DNA from: Acanthochlamys bracteata
Lineage: Eukaryota; Streptophyta; Magnoliopsida; Pandanales; Velloziaceae
Reading direction: 5' to 3'
Length of the DNA: 64,000 nucleotides
Assembly: GCA_019914995.1 (NCBI GenBank)
Contig: CM034129.1
Location: forward strand, 5,655,725 to 5,719,724
The notes under the pieces were generated by a model that searched no databases, was not told the origin of the DNA, and was given only the letters and a program-made list of their open reading frames with translations. The translations under genes were made by a program, and so were the position numbers. Of this stretch, positions 49,925 to 64,000 are shown piece by piece (position 1 is the first letter of the stretch; each line of letters opens with the position of its first letter).

Positions 49925-50278
49925 ATGATGTCTTCGTGGTACCAGCAACACTCTCAACAAAATTATGAACGGTGCTATGGTCCTGATCCTTATCAACAAT
50001 ATTGTTAGCAAAATGAGCAATATTCGTAGTAATTTCATCAACTACGTGCACGAATTTCTACTCATCCAGAATATAAAAGCCAGCACCATTATAACGTGCC
50101 TCAATCTCAAGATAAGATTGATGTGCTTAATCGACTATCAGACCCTCAGATATACGCATATTTAAAAGAGTTACGAGATAGTGCCGCAAGACTTTAGAAA
50201 ATGATCGAAAAATATTTCTCAATATTAGACACTAAAGAAGCGCATTTACAACAAGCATACTCTATACCTCAATATTAA
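49925..50278 (+). pseudogene. Decayed gag-like frame inside the small retroelement
   Basis: One plus-strand frame from ATG 49925 reads MMSSWYQQHSQQNYERCYGP and continues with DKIDVLNRLSDPQIYAYLKE and EAHLQQAYSIPQ, interrupted by five stop codons. It is Gln-rich with a helical part, so it looks like a once-coding gag-type region. I cannot link it to a named family. Confidence 0.45.
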
Positions 50279-50615
50279 CACCAACTGATAACACCTCAAA
50301 TGCAATACCAACTCAACCACATATATAAAATCTTTTTTTTCAAAATTCACCATAGGTTGTTAAGAATTACAATGATGAGCTACTCATTGAGGATTATATT
50401 GGAATTGATAATTTCAAACGGATATTTTCTCATATGATTAATTTTACTATATTTTAATTAGACCGCACAATAAAAGAATCTCAATTTATGTTAGTTATCC
50501 TAAATGTTTGCTAATATTCTCTAAATACTTATTTTGGTGGTTTGGTCTATTCAAATTTCTGAAGCATCGAGTTTTGTCAACCTTGAGGCAAAGTTAGTTT
50601 TCGGGAGAGAGAAAA

Positions 50616-50942
50616 TGTTACACCATAGGTCTGTGTTTTATCTAAAAGAGTTAGAGTTTGAATTTTATTAGAAGTGTTAGAGTTTTAGTAGAAAATTAAT
50701 ATTCGCTTATAGAATTAGTGTTATTAGTGTTAAGTGTTTAGATTAGATTGAAATCCTAATCTTAATAGAGTTATAGAATTAGAACTTTGATTATGAGTTT
50801 TAGCTATAATAGGAGTGCTTGTATTCATTAAAGATCATGAAAGAAGACTTGAGTTAGTTATTTTATCTAGTTTTAGTATTAGTTTCTTAGTTATCTAGTA
50901 TTAGAATAATTCCCCGGTTTCTTGTGATCACGAATCATAACG
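50616..50942 (+). repeat. Right LTR of the small retroelement
   Basis: 327 bp, TGTTACACCATAGG to AATCATAACG, followed by ATGTC. Shorter than the left LTR through internal deletions; the terminal CG probably derives from CA. Confidence 0.85.
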
Positions 50943-50947
50943 ATGTC
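50943..50947. repeat. Target site duplication, right (ATGTC)
   Basis: Exact partner of 49470-49474. Confidence 0.85.
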
Positions 50948-52011
50948 ACAACCTGCAGCTTGGAGTGGAAGTGAGATATAGATGTTCCTTCAGCATAAAG
51001 AAGTGAGATATAGTATTTCATCAAAATTGATAATGGTGATTAATGAATATTCTAGTTTTCCGGTTGGTTTTGTGCTCGGAGTCTGATTCAGTGTAAGCAT
51101 ACAATGCAAGGCTAGGCAGCTGTTTGTTCTTGTTTTCTCCCCTTCAATTATTGTGTGACGTTAGAAATATTGTGTTTTGATCTTTGGTGAATTTTAGTTT
51201 CCATTTCCGGTTATCATTTCTTGCAGGTTGGGAGCTAGTTTCATGATCTATGCAAGTTCCACTTGCTATACAAATACAATAGATCACTAAGAAGGATTGA
51301 GCTGTGTTTACCGACCTTGGTTGCAGATACACATCCTGCTGTCTGAACGGTAATGAAAAGAACCTAATCAGAGAGAATGGGCAGGATGAGGATTTTTTTT
51401 CTATGCATCATTCTCTGCACGATCTTGATTCCTCTTGTTTTTGATGAAATACAAGCAAGAATATTCTATCTCTTGGAGCTGAGCGGACCTCAATGACTCC
51501 GGTTGAGAACTTGTGATCAAGCCAGATTAACATTCCAGGTATGCTTACAAGGAATCTACGTTGACGTTCCAAATTTCATAACCTATAAGTTAATAAATCA
51601 TTTGATCGTGATAGTTCCTTCTTTACTGCATAAATTTATGAGAGTTGATTGACAATATGGAGAGCTTGTTAATGTGATAATTTGAGAACCATGTTCATTT
51701 TATCCATTATATCTTCTTTTCACAGTTATCCCATCTAAGGCGCCAAACACATAAGCGCAGTGCAAACTCCAAGTTCAGGTGTGTATTCTGTCATTCATTT
51801 CCAACTGGCATCCTTACTAATGTAGTACAATTCTTTTGAACGTTTCCTGATATATCCTGGGTATAAGACATCGTTGCTTTTCTTCAAGAGTTTTCGTTAT
51901 AGTTATTTACATTGGAATCTAATGCTGGAGGCAGAGAACATGGCAGTTACAAAACTTTCTTACTGCTTGTTGAAACATAGGAACGATGGATGAACTCTTC
52001 AGTAATATCAT
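50948..52011. other. Flank downstream of the minus-strand SRLK
   Basis: Presumed 3' flank of the SRLK ending at 52012. It contains a 39-codon plus-strand frame (51377-51496) with a hydrophobic N-terminus, listed separately as a weak candidate. Confidence 0.4.
51377..51496 (+). CDS. Candidate short secreted peptide, 39 aa (weak)
   Basis: ATG to TGA, encoding MGRMRIFFLCIILCTILIPL followed by VFDEIQARIFYLLELSGPQ. The first 20 or so residues look like a signal peptide. It matches none of the plant peptide-hormone families I know (CLE, IDA, CEP, RALF, PSK). A frame this short can arise by chance in AT-rich DNA, so this is only a candidate. Confidence 0.2.
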   Translation: MGRMRIFFLCIILCTILIPLVFDEIQARIFYLLELSGPQ

Positions 52012-55509
<3,498 letters not shown>

Positions 55510-55579
55510 GGTTGGTGAAGAGCGGCGCAGTAACAAGTGCTGCTGCCTGGAAACGGAAACGGCATGCATGGTTCAGTAA

Positions 55580-57895
55580 GCAAATTGGCCTGCAGCAACT
55601 GTTGTTTTGGAGCGTTTTTAAAAAAAATAAAAGGCTATCCATGCAAGATATTGTCCAATACGAAGCAGCAGAGGTGCTGGTATTGACCGTTTCTTGTCAA
55701 CGAACAAACTTAGTGCTATATGCAATTCAACTCATGATTCATGAACGATTTTATCAAGTGAAGACACACCCGTGTGTGATGAGTGAGGTATGTGTTTCAA
55801 CTTTCAAGCGTTACCGTTGTCAATGAATTTAATAACTTGTCGACCAATAGTCCTTTGTTAGGAATCCGAAAATAGTTTGCAGGAAAAAGGTTTCTCACTG
55901 CTTTTAACTAATGAACGTTGTAATTTACCGCTAACATTTAGATAACTCTGCCTGTTTGGATTCGTTTACATTGCCTGTTTGTAAGCTTGAATAAAAGGAA
56001 GGTTTTCGTTAGATTACTGGCCACTTGTATGATTTTATATAAGGAAGAAATAGTTGCACACTATGATTGGGCATATTTCAGCTGCATTTTAATTTTAGCT
56101 ATCAAATCGTTCTATCTGAGATTACGATTTATTCAAATATTACATTACAGAATATCAAAATGATTATTTTAATAAAAATAAATTTAATCGTTGGATTATT
56201 TATTATATATTATCTAAGATTTAAGTATGTCTAAATTATACATAATCATAATCTGTAGTTCTTTCTCTAAGTATATAAGTATTATGTGTTACATAATTTT
56301 AATTGATTTGGTAGTTAAAACTTCAAATTTTGCTATTAGAATCTGTTATAAATTGATATAAGAAGTTTTTATTAGAATGCATTGTACAATTATATTTTAT
56401 AAAATGATAAAAATAAATAACTAAATTATTAGATAGATTAAGAAGTTAAAATGAAATATAAAAGATTAAATTAGTTTCTATCCCTAGTTTGAACGGTCAA
56501 ACTTAGTATTTCAACATCTCAAAACCCTCTCCTCGCTTCATAAATACCAAAAAACGACGCTCTGTAATAAGTCCAGGACCTTGCCAATTTTGTTGAGAAA
56601 TGACAAATCAGTTCGCTTTCAGAATGGGCTTCATTTTGGTTATCTATGTCAAGTTGAATGGGCCAACTCCCTAGACCAGTTGAAGGATGAACTTAAAAGG
56701 AACACTTCACCTGTGAATATGACAAGCAGATTACTAAAAAACGTGAACTCATTCGTACGTTCGCATGACGGTGTTTAATTATATAAATTAAATTTCATAA
56801 AAATAATATTTGATGAGAAACAATATTCGATAAAAATAAATTTGAGTATATTTAGTTTAAAATTAAAATTTTAATAAAAATAAAATATAGTAATAAAAAA
56901 TAAATTCGAAATAATTGAAAGATATGAAATAAAATAACCTAAAATTTAGAAAATATATAAAATTTTTGTACGATTAAATATATTTTTAAAATTGTAAAGT
57001 GATAAATGAAAAGCTTTAAATAGAAGAAAACTAAAGATTCAAGAAGACAAATGTGGATAAGAAAACTTTTCTTCTGTTGAAAGTCACGATGGCATGTATT
57101 GACTTTCTGCATAACCCAGCAATTTCTGTTCAGATAATATCAAGATTATTCTCAACCAAGAAAATAGCACAAAATGTTGAGATTGCCGAGAAAATTTTGT
57201 TTAGGTACCGACAAGGTAAGTCATTTTCTCGAGTTCATATTTATTTAGTTTTTGCCTTACGTTTCACTCAGCTTTTAATTTTTCAGTATTGATTTAATTG
57301 AAGTCTCTTTCATGTATCCTTAGAAAATTTACAAAGTCAATACTGTTGATTGCAATTGGAATGGAAATTCTTGAAGTTGGTAGCACTTCATAGCTTATAG
57401 GTATATGTTCGACCAAATGCATAAGTGAGAATGATGGCTAGCAGGTGTTCGATGAATTTCCTGAACAAGATTTATGATAGGTATTGTTAATTGAGTCCTG
57501 AATTCTTAATAGATAGAATTGCAAGTTCCAAGAGACACTCGACTGCTACCCATTGTACGCAGCGACTTTTGATATCTTGCTTCTTATGATTTTTAAGATA
57601 TTATGATTTTTCCCCCCTTCCTTCTGCTGATGAACTGCTAATAAAGAAGAAATCAGAAGCAGCCGGCTCAAACTATCTGAAAGAAAGGAGCTTGGAAGCC
57701 GCAGCTAATAAAGATGATAATTAACATATCTAACATCCAGAAAATGTATTCAGCGTTAAAACAATGAAGGACGACGTTGTAATCGATCACAAAGAATATT
57801 AAAGGGGATCCAGAAAACAAACACAACAAAAGAGAACAAGATTTACATAGTTCAACTTTGGAAATCTATGTCAATGGAAAAGGATATGAAAATTT
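55580..57895. other. Intergenic region upstream of the minus-strand SRLK
   Basis: The first few hundred bases should be the promoter of the SRLK starting at 55509. Beyond that the DNA is AT-rich with unassigned small frames, for example 56581-56778 and 57053-57292; the latter is followed by a donor-like CAAG|GTAAGT. No gene is called. Confidence 0.45.
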
Positions 57896-58142
57896 TCACT
57901 TTTTTTGTGGTGAAGATGAGAAGCTCTCCAAACAGCCGGGGGGGGGGGAGGGGGAGGATAAGGGGAAGCTTGGGGCAGGAGGTATAGGGTGGGTTTCATG
58001 CACAAAAGCGGGGTCGACGGTGATCTCTTGTCCCACATCGAGCATACTCTTGATCACTGCCGGCGTTGAAGTTTCATTTCCTTTCGCCGGCATCGGAGAT
58101 TTGACAGCGAGGAAGGAAAACACAAAGGCGCGTTGGATCGGC
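57896..58142. other. GC-rich block of unknown origin with a G-run
   Basis: About 250 bp of much higher GC than its surroundings, ending where the SRLK fragment at 58143 begins. It is open on both strands (57858-58145 plus, 57896-58123 minus). The minus frame reads MPAKGNETSTPAVIKSMLDV and GQEITVDPAFVHETHPIPPA and is the more protein-like. At about 57936-57982 there is a G-rich stretch with several runs of four or more G. I do not recognise the protein. Confidence 0.4.
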
Positions 58143-58675
58143 TAAACCTTACAAAGGAAATTTTTGTTTTTATGAACGAACCAAACAAGAAGTCTGAGCT
58201 TCACTTGTTATCCAACGGGGTAATTTAAAACTTATTTCAAAACAGAATCGCTCCGGATAAATACAGATAAAAAAGATTAAAAAGTTTATAAAAAAATTAT
58301 AACAATTCAAAAACAAGATAATAACACTAATATTTAAGTGAAAATAATTCTCACTATACACAAATTGCTTAACTACAGTGCTACTTAGATATGGTTCTCA
58401 GCTTTAGGTGGTACTAGAAAGTGTTTATAAAAATGTTTTTTTAAAATATATTTTGATTTTATTTTAATAAATAATTTTAAATTTTTATCTAAAAAATAAA
58501 TAATAATAAAATTCATAATGTAATTTTTTTATATTTTATAAATTGTTTTAATTTTTTATATTATTATTAAATAAATTATTTAAAATAAAAAATAAAAATT
58601 GATAAATAAGTTTTGACAAACGCTTCCCGAACGTGCAGCGCAAACAAAACTCCAACAACACTATCGGTCTATCAC

Positions 58676-58850
58676 AATGCAGTTTTTTAATTTTTAATTT
58701 TATATTTTTTAATATATATTTTATAAATATTTAAAAAAATTATTTAAAATTTTAGAAAATGTAAAAAAATTATACGTAGTGAGATCTTTTTTTGTATATT
58801 TTTATTATTTTTAGAAAATAAAAAGAATAAAGCTTGTGAAAAAATTTCAC
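58676..58850. repeat. AT-rich MITE-like repeat
   Basis: Core of TTTTTAATATATATTTTATA and following blocks, closely parallel to 41694-41905 and 25149-25334. Confidence 0.5.
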
Positions 58851-59837
58851 CTAATGTAAAAATTTTCACATTGGAAATTTTCACCTTATGTTAAAATTTC
58901 TTCTTTAGTTTTTCTTTGTATTTAGAACAAAACATCTTCAATATCCACCTTTTCTACTGAAAGTTTTTATATTATTATCGATATTATCTAACTAAAGTAA
59001 AGTGACAAAATACAAACAGAAATAATAATAAATCATCTCAAAAATGCGTGCTTTCTTCTTATGTAGAGTGGAATTTTTGCAAGTTCAAATGTCGAAAACA
59101 TAAATTTAATTCTAAGTAATATGCTACTTTACTAGACCTTGTTCTGAAATAACATCACACTTTTTTTTCACTTCTGCATTGTATTTGAATTTATTTGTAA
59201 GACTTTTTATCTTGAACTATGAAACTATTTATTGGACTGATTTGATTGTGGTGAAGATAATTTTACAAGTTCTTTTTAATCATATTTAAAATTTCTTTAA
59301 GTTACTTTTTATTGATACTTGAAGTTTTATGAAATTGTACAGGAATTTTCTTTTAATTTATAAATATAATTTTGCTAATAATTTAAAATTTAGTACATTT
59401 TATTTTTTATTATAAAAATTTATATATTAATTCACAGTTATATATAAACAATAATATATTTAAATTATAAGTTATTTTTTAATTTAATAATAATATACTA
59501 ATAGATTTAAAATTTTAATATAAAAAAGAATTAATAAATTTTTTATGTTATAAGAAATATAAACTAAAGACAATTCAGTCATTATATATCTCATTTATTT
59601 ATAAGCACAAGCTTAACCAAATATATTTTCAATTTTCTTTTATGAAAAAATTTTAAACAGTAAAATTTATCTAAACAGAATTCAATAAAAAATAACTTCT
59701 TTAGTAAAAAAGCAACAGCCGTTTTTTTAGCAAAAATATATAAACAGCAATTTTTGAATAAAAGCTCTAAATTTTAAATTTAGCAAAACATCGCCCTAAT
59801 TTGGTGCGCAATTGTTGCTGCATGCAAAGTACAGACA

Positions 59838-60072
59838 TATTTGGAAGAGCTTTTCTCTCTCAATTTTTATTTTACATTTTTCAATAAAATTTCTAAAAAT
59901 ATTCTACAAAATTTTAAAATATAAAAAAAATTCTACATTGTGAATTTTTTTTATTAGTTATTATTATTATTATTTAAAGTAAAAATAGGTAGGGCATATT
60001 TTAAAGAAATTTCAAAATAATTTTCTTTTTTCAAAAAAGTTTTTTTCAATAAACACTTCCAAACATCTCCTA
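59838..60072. repeat. AT-rich MITE-like repeat with terminal inverted repeats
   Basis: Starts ATATTTGGAAGAGCTTTTC and ends AACACTTCCAAACATCTCC, so TTTGGAAG and CTTCCAAA form inverted ends. This is the clearest TIR pair in the family. Confidence 0.6.
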
Positions 60073-60705
60073 CAAAGTGTCTTTACACGCCCAACAGCTT
60101 CAATTTAACAGGAATTCATAGACGAAAATCCTTTGTCCACGGTTGCAGCAACCGAGAAGTTGAACTAAATTCTTGTGGTGAAAGTTTAGCAATCAGGCTA
60201 ACTTTGTTCTTGAACTCTTCAATTCCTTGTGATGAGTTTTCAAAAAGCTTTTTCACTGCTATATTCTGACCATCTCATAGCTTTCCCTGAAATATAACAT
60301 CACGGTAAATCGATACTTCTGGTCATTGCTTTCCTCTGACTTCATAAGAGTTTCACTACGGTTCATGTTTATGTTACCTTGTATACAGGACCGAAACCAC
60401 CTGCTCCTAGTTCATTTTCTTCCGCAAAAGAAGGCAGTGGCTGCTGCGATGGTACATATCTCGAAAATCTAAAGCTCTAAATCTTTTCCTCCAGTACATT
60501 CTTCATCTAATTCCTTGGCAGCCCTGATCTTATTCTAGATAAAATAGCCAGATACTCCCCTGAGGATAATTAAAGAAATTACTGGCACAATGATTGCTAC
60601 GTATTTTCGCTCAACTGAAGCATACCTTGTTGTAGAGTTTATGTTTGTAACATGAAGTAAAGCAATTACTTTGTAGTATTCAAAATGTTGTAGAAATTGC
60701 CCAGT

Positions 60706-63700
60706 CAAAATGGTTGGTTCTGTTCGTCTAGGTTTCTTACAATGCAAATTAGAGTGATGTAAATTGGAACAAATGGGACTGATACAAATTGGTGCAATTC
60801 AAATTTGGTGAATGTCATAGAAATAAAAACAAAAAAAAAATCTTGTGATACTTGCTAGCTACAGGGTCCTAAGCTATTCTACCTACCATCCATGACTACA
60901 TCTTTCTTCGTTAATTCCTGCTTTTAACATTATGAGCATATGTGAACAGCGCCAACAATGATGGATAAAGGCCCTATTTGAACGTGCTGAAATTTTTATA
61001 TTTTTAAAGTAAAACTGCTTTATAGTGCTATAAGCGGCTGTGAAATTTTTGTTATAATAGCAGCTTTATGATGAAAAGTGTTTGGATAAATTTTTATTAT
61101 ATTGTGCTGTTTAATATTTAAAGCTGAATAAAAGATTTGGTTAAACTTATACTTATTTCTGTATGAGGTATATAATGACATGAATGTCTTTACGTATATC
61201 GTACTTGATATATTATCAAATTTCTTAATCTTTTATATATTACTTACTTTATTAATCTAAATTTTTCTATTACCTAATAATGTATAAATACTTTCTAAAA
61301 TAATGTTTATTATCACAAAATAATATTATTAATATAAATCAATAATTAAATTTGACTAATATTAATTATAAAATTATTATATATTAGTATTATTATTAAA
61401 TTTGAAATATATTTAAACAAATATTTAAAAACAAATTATATTAATATCTATAAAAATAGTATTATTATTGTAAATTAATAAATAATTTTGATATGTATTT
61501 TAAATCTTATCAATTATAGATTTTATTGTTATACTCTAAAAGTATTAAATAAATATTGAACAACTAATACAATCAATTATTAATAAATAATAAATAATTT
61601 CTAACCAATATTAATAAGTTATATATAATATAGATATTATATGGTCATAGCTACTAACTACGAACTTCATATCTATTATTCAAGAGCACTACCAATATAG
61701 CTACTAATAGCCTTTTTGGTTACAATTTCTAAACCAACATGGACTTTACAAGTATCTCGAACAAGTGCTTACTAAAAAACAATCCTTACAGCAAGCAGAA
61801 AAGAAAAACAAAATTTATAGACACTTACATCTAGCATGTTGAAAAAAAGTTATACAATAAAAATCAAACTAACTATTCCCATCTCCACTTGCAATAAATT
61901 GAAGCTAATATGGTTTAAGTAAACTTCATCATCCTCTTTGAAGACTTTGAACAAATGTGACATATGAGATCTAACAAACTAATAATTTCAAATCCCTATT
62001 ATGGTCTACAGATGCATATTAGAATAACTTATCCGATTATCCTAGTTGGCACAACAATTCCCAAAAAAAGAAAACATTCTTAAATTACACATTGAACTTA
62101 CATTACATTAAAGTGTTGTAGGTCTCAAATAACCATTACAAGTTAAAGCAAAATAGTGCAAATTACAAACTAAACATTGCAAGCGTCAAATAGAGACCAC
62201 GACAACCCACGGCACGAAGCTAAGAATTAGCTATTAAAAATAATATTATAACTCACAAATTTCAAAATAGAAGAGTTAGAGAGATTAATCATCAAATATT
62301 TATTACAATCCTAAGCTTGCAAGTGTAAAACAGAGGTCATGACATTCCATATTCACCCAGCTGCACTTGAATTGCCTATGTTTCAACCTTCATTACCACA
62401 TGCAGCCTAGCAAGCATTCTAGCTGTCTAGCCAGCTGAAGCATCAGAGCATAGCACCACATTTAGTCATTTGCAAGAACATTAATACTTAGCCAGTTTGT
62501 CCACACTGTAAAAGTTAAAGGTAATACATTAGCCACTCCAAAAATTAATTTATGATCCCATTCTCAATGACAAAGAGCATTTCAATGAAACAATAATATA
62601 ATAGATTAACTTTCTGTAAAAAGACTACTTGGAAGAAAAGAAAACTATGCTTTACTTGACTCTATGCTTCAGTTTTGTTCATCTCTATGCTTTACTTGTT
62701 ACATGCTCTAACAAGAAACTTGCCAGCAATTGGTTAGCAACAAAAGAAAGAAATTTTTATCTCATTAGTTAGAAAACAAAGTTAAGTTGAAAAGTTAAAT
62801 GTGGGAAACACAAGCATTCCCATATGTACCCATCCACAAAAGGTTTAAGTTAAAACAAATCTTATTATTCCAAAAACTACTGCATAAGATACCCATGCAG
62901 AAGCACATACTTAAGGCATTTAAGCAATTAACTAAAACAAACAATTCAAACATCATTACCACTGTCTCAAATTTGTAAATTTACAGCACTTGATAAAATA
63001 GTCTCTTATAACTATTGAACCTACACATTAACTTAAAAGGATTAATTGAGTGACTTGAAAGTTAACATGCTTTAAAACTGTTGGGTGCAAGTTGGGTGCT
63101 TATCAAAGAAGATTAAATGATTAAAATCAAGTACTGAACAGACATGAAAATAATGCTGCAAGTGGAACGGTTTAAGAAAAACGATTACATGTAATTGCTT
63201 AAACATAGCATGCAACATTAGATAACCAAAAAGAAAGAAAGACAAAAAGTATTCCTCTTGAATGAAATAACCATATCTTTCTAACATTTCAAGTACTTGC
63301 CATTAATCTTGAAATGAAAGATAAAATTCATACTTATATTTTTATAACTCTAACTTGAGCAAACTCTAACTTATCAGTTTAAGGTTAACCACCAACCAAC
63401 CAATTAAGTAATTCATGGATATTGCAAGTCAAGCAACAATAACAGTGTCAACCAGCTGGGATAACATTCAAATTCCAGATCAATATGTGACTAATGCTAA
63501 TACCAACAAGTGATCTATACGAAGAACAATTAGTCTCTACACTAGTTTAACCATCAAACCATCAAGTTACTCATATTGAAACTATTGAAAGTCCAATTAA
63601 TAAAACAGCGAGCTTTTCTTGAGGTATCTCAGATATCAAACTACTTCGGCTTACCATGAAATGAAAGAATCAGTGACATGACTGGTTTGAACTGCTTCTG

Positions 63701-64000
63701 CTCCTCCTCTTCATCCACCAACCATGCCTGTAACACCATCGCTGCTGCGAAAACCAACAACAACAACAAGAACAAACCTATACAGAGCTTGCTGAAATTA
63801 GAATACTAGGGCACAAGGTAAGAATGAAAAGGTTTGATTCAGAAAGAAAATAAAAGAATACTTATTTTGATTGATAGTTTAATTACAGGGCCTTTGATTC
63901 TTCTTCTTCTTCTTTCTTCAATTCAATCTCAAACCAATCCATCAGGAAAGGTACAATTGTCATTGTAGATAGCTTATCTGCGAAGAAAATTTTTGCACAA
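60706..64000. other. Right-end region, no gene recognised
   Basis: Very AT-rich at 61.1-61.65 kb, then mixed. Two weak minus-strand candidate exons lie near the right edge. One is 63739-63655 (MVLQAWLVDEEEEQKQFKPV..., preceded by CGCAG and followed by a donor G|GTAAGC). The other is around 63970-63886 (MTIVPFLMDWFEIELKKEEE... to TAA, preceded by TTCTTCGCAG). They may belong to a minus-strand gene entering from the right, but I cannot name it. Confidence 0.3.

Larger units (their letters stand above)
49475..50942 (+). mobile_element. Small non-autonomous LTR retroelement, 1,468 bp
   Basis: Two related LTRs (49475-49878, 404 bp, and 50616-50942, 327 bp) start TGTTACACCAT and end around CACGAATCATAA. 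They flank a 737-bp interior. The interior begins two bases after the left LTR with TGGTATTAGAAC, close to the TGGTATCAGAGC site complementary to initiator tRNA-Met, and ends with the purine-rich GGGAGAGAGAAAA directly before the right LTR. A 5-bp duplication ATGTC (49470-49474 and 50943-50947) frames the whole. No pol domain is present, so it must have moved using enzymes of another, probably Copia-type, element. Confidence 0.9.
58217..60111. other. AT-rich insertion inside the SRLK fragment
   Basis: About 1.9 kb with no homology to the SRLK. It contains three A/T-core blocks of the MITE-like family (58400-58627, 58676-58850 and 59838-60072). No TE open frame or clear flanking duplication of the whole insert was found; it could be a stack of small elements. 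Confidence 0.6.
58143..60705 (-). pseudogene. SRLK pseudogene fragment related to the 52-kb gene, split by an insertion
   Basis: Segments at about 60705-60370 (TM exon: RKYVAIIVPVISLIIL, and the kinase start), 60290-60112 (start of the next kinase exon) and 58216-58143 (end of that exon plus intron sequence) match in order and at nucleotide level the region 53680-52935 of the intact minus-strand SRLK. The kinase exon is split by about 1.9 kb of AT-rich DNA (58217-60111). Several frameshifts and stops are present, the ectodomain exon is absent to the right, and the kinase C-lobe is missing at the left edge, where the GC-rich block begins. It is a dead partial duplicate. Confidence 0.85.

Noticed and set aside
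49475-50942. Simple direct repeat of about 350 bp
   Set aside because: Target duplication, primer site and polypurine tract show that the repeats are LTRs of one element.
63655-63739. Acireductone dioxygenase first exon, suggested by MVLQAW
   Set aside because: Only a few residues resemble that family's N-terminus; the rest does not fit, so no name is given.

Overview
The window is nuclear DNA from a flowering plant, most likely a core eudicot. The evidence is AT-rich intergenic DNA, GT-AG introns, plant LTR retrotransposons, a plant-specific EF-hand protein (KIC type), and above all a cluster of G-type lectin S-receptor-like kinases (SRLKs). I cannot name the species from sequence alone. 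No bacterial-type features such as operons, CRISPR arrays or origins are present.

Layout. 1-332: last exon of an SRLK whose body lies left of the window. 824-9409: an 8.6-kb Ty3/gypsy LTR retrotransposon on the minus strand, with two 1,302-bp LTRs, a CTACT target duplication and a tRNA-Asp-type primer site; its gag-pol is broken by stops, frameshifts and loss of the RT active site plus RNase H. 9.64-10.83 kb: scrambled minus-strand SRLK remnants. 12.37-14.35 kb: a minus-strand gene for a 93-aa protein, two coding exons plus a 5'UTR intron. 17.74-21.01 kb: a nearly complete SRLK pseudogene (+) with one nonsense codon and one frameshift. 21.47-24.41 kb: a decayed, 5'-truncated SRLK pseudogene (-). 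27.09-28.47 kb and 30.73-32.09 kb: two tandem SRLK ectodomain-only copies (+), the first open and the second frameshifted, neither followed by a kinase. 33.23-37.20 kb: an intact seven-exon SRLK (+, 825 aa). 43.27-43.67 kb: an intronless KIC-like Ca2+-binding protein. 44.37-48.75 kb: a 2.2-kb solo LTR nested in an older LTR of the same family. 49.47-50.95 kb: a 1.47-kb non-autonomous retroelement with both LTRs. 52.01-55.51 kb: an intact six-exon SRLK (-, 841 aa). 58.14-60.71 kb: a pseudogene fragment related to that gene, split by 1.9 kb of AT-rich DNA. The last 3.3 kb holds nothing I recognise beyond two weak candidate exons.

How it fits together. This is a birth-and-death receptor cluster: two intact receptors, one open ectodomain-only copy, and at least five decayed copies, with retroelements and AT-rich MITE-like repeats between them. 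SRLKs sit in the plasma membrane, with B-lectin, S-locus-glycoprotein/EGF-like and PAN domains outside and a Ser/Thr kinase inside, and act in recognition and defence signalling. The two non-SRLK genes (12.4-14.3 kb and KIC) look like ordinary single-copy neighbours. I found no clearly new biological system. The best leads are the ectodomain-only pair, the near-intact pseudogene at 17.7 kb, the nested LTR, the miniature retroelement and the GC-rich block at 57.9-58.1 kb. Exon borders were placed by hand from splice consensus, conserved SRLK exon phases and reading-frame sums.
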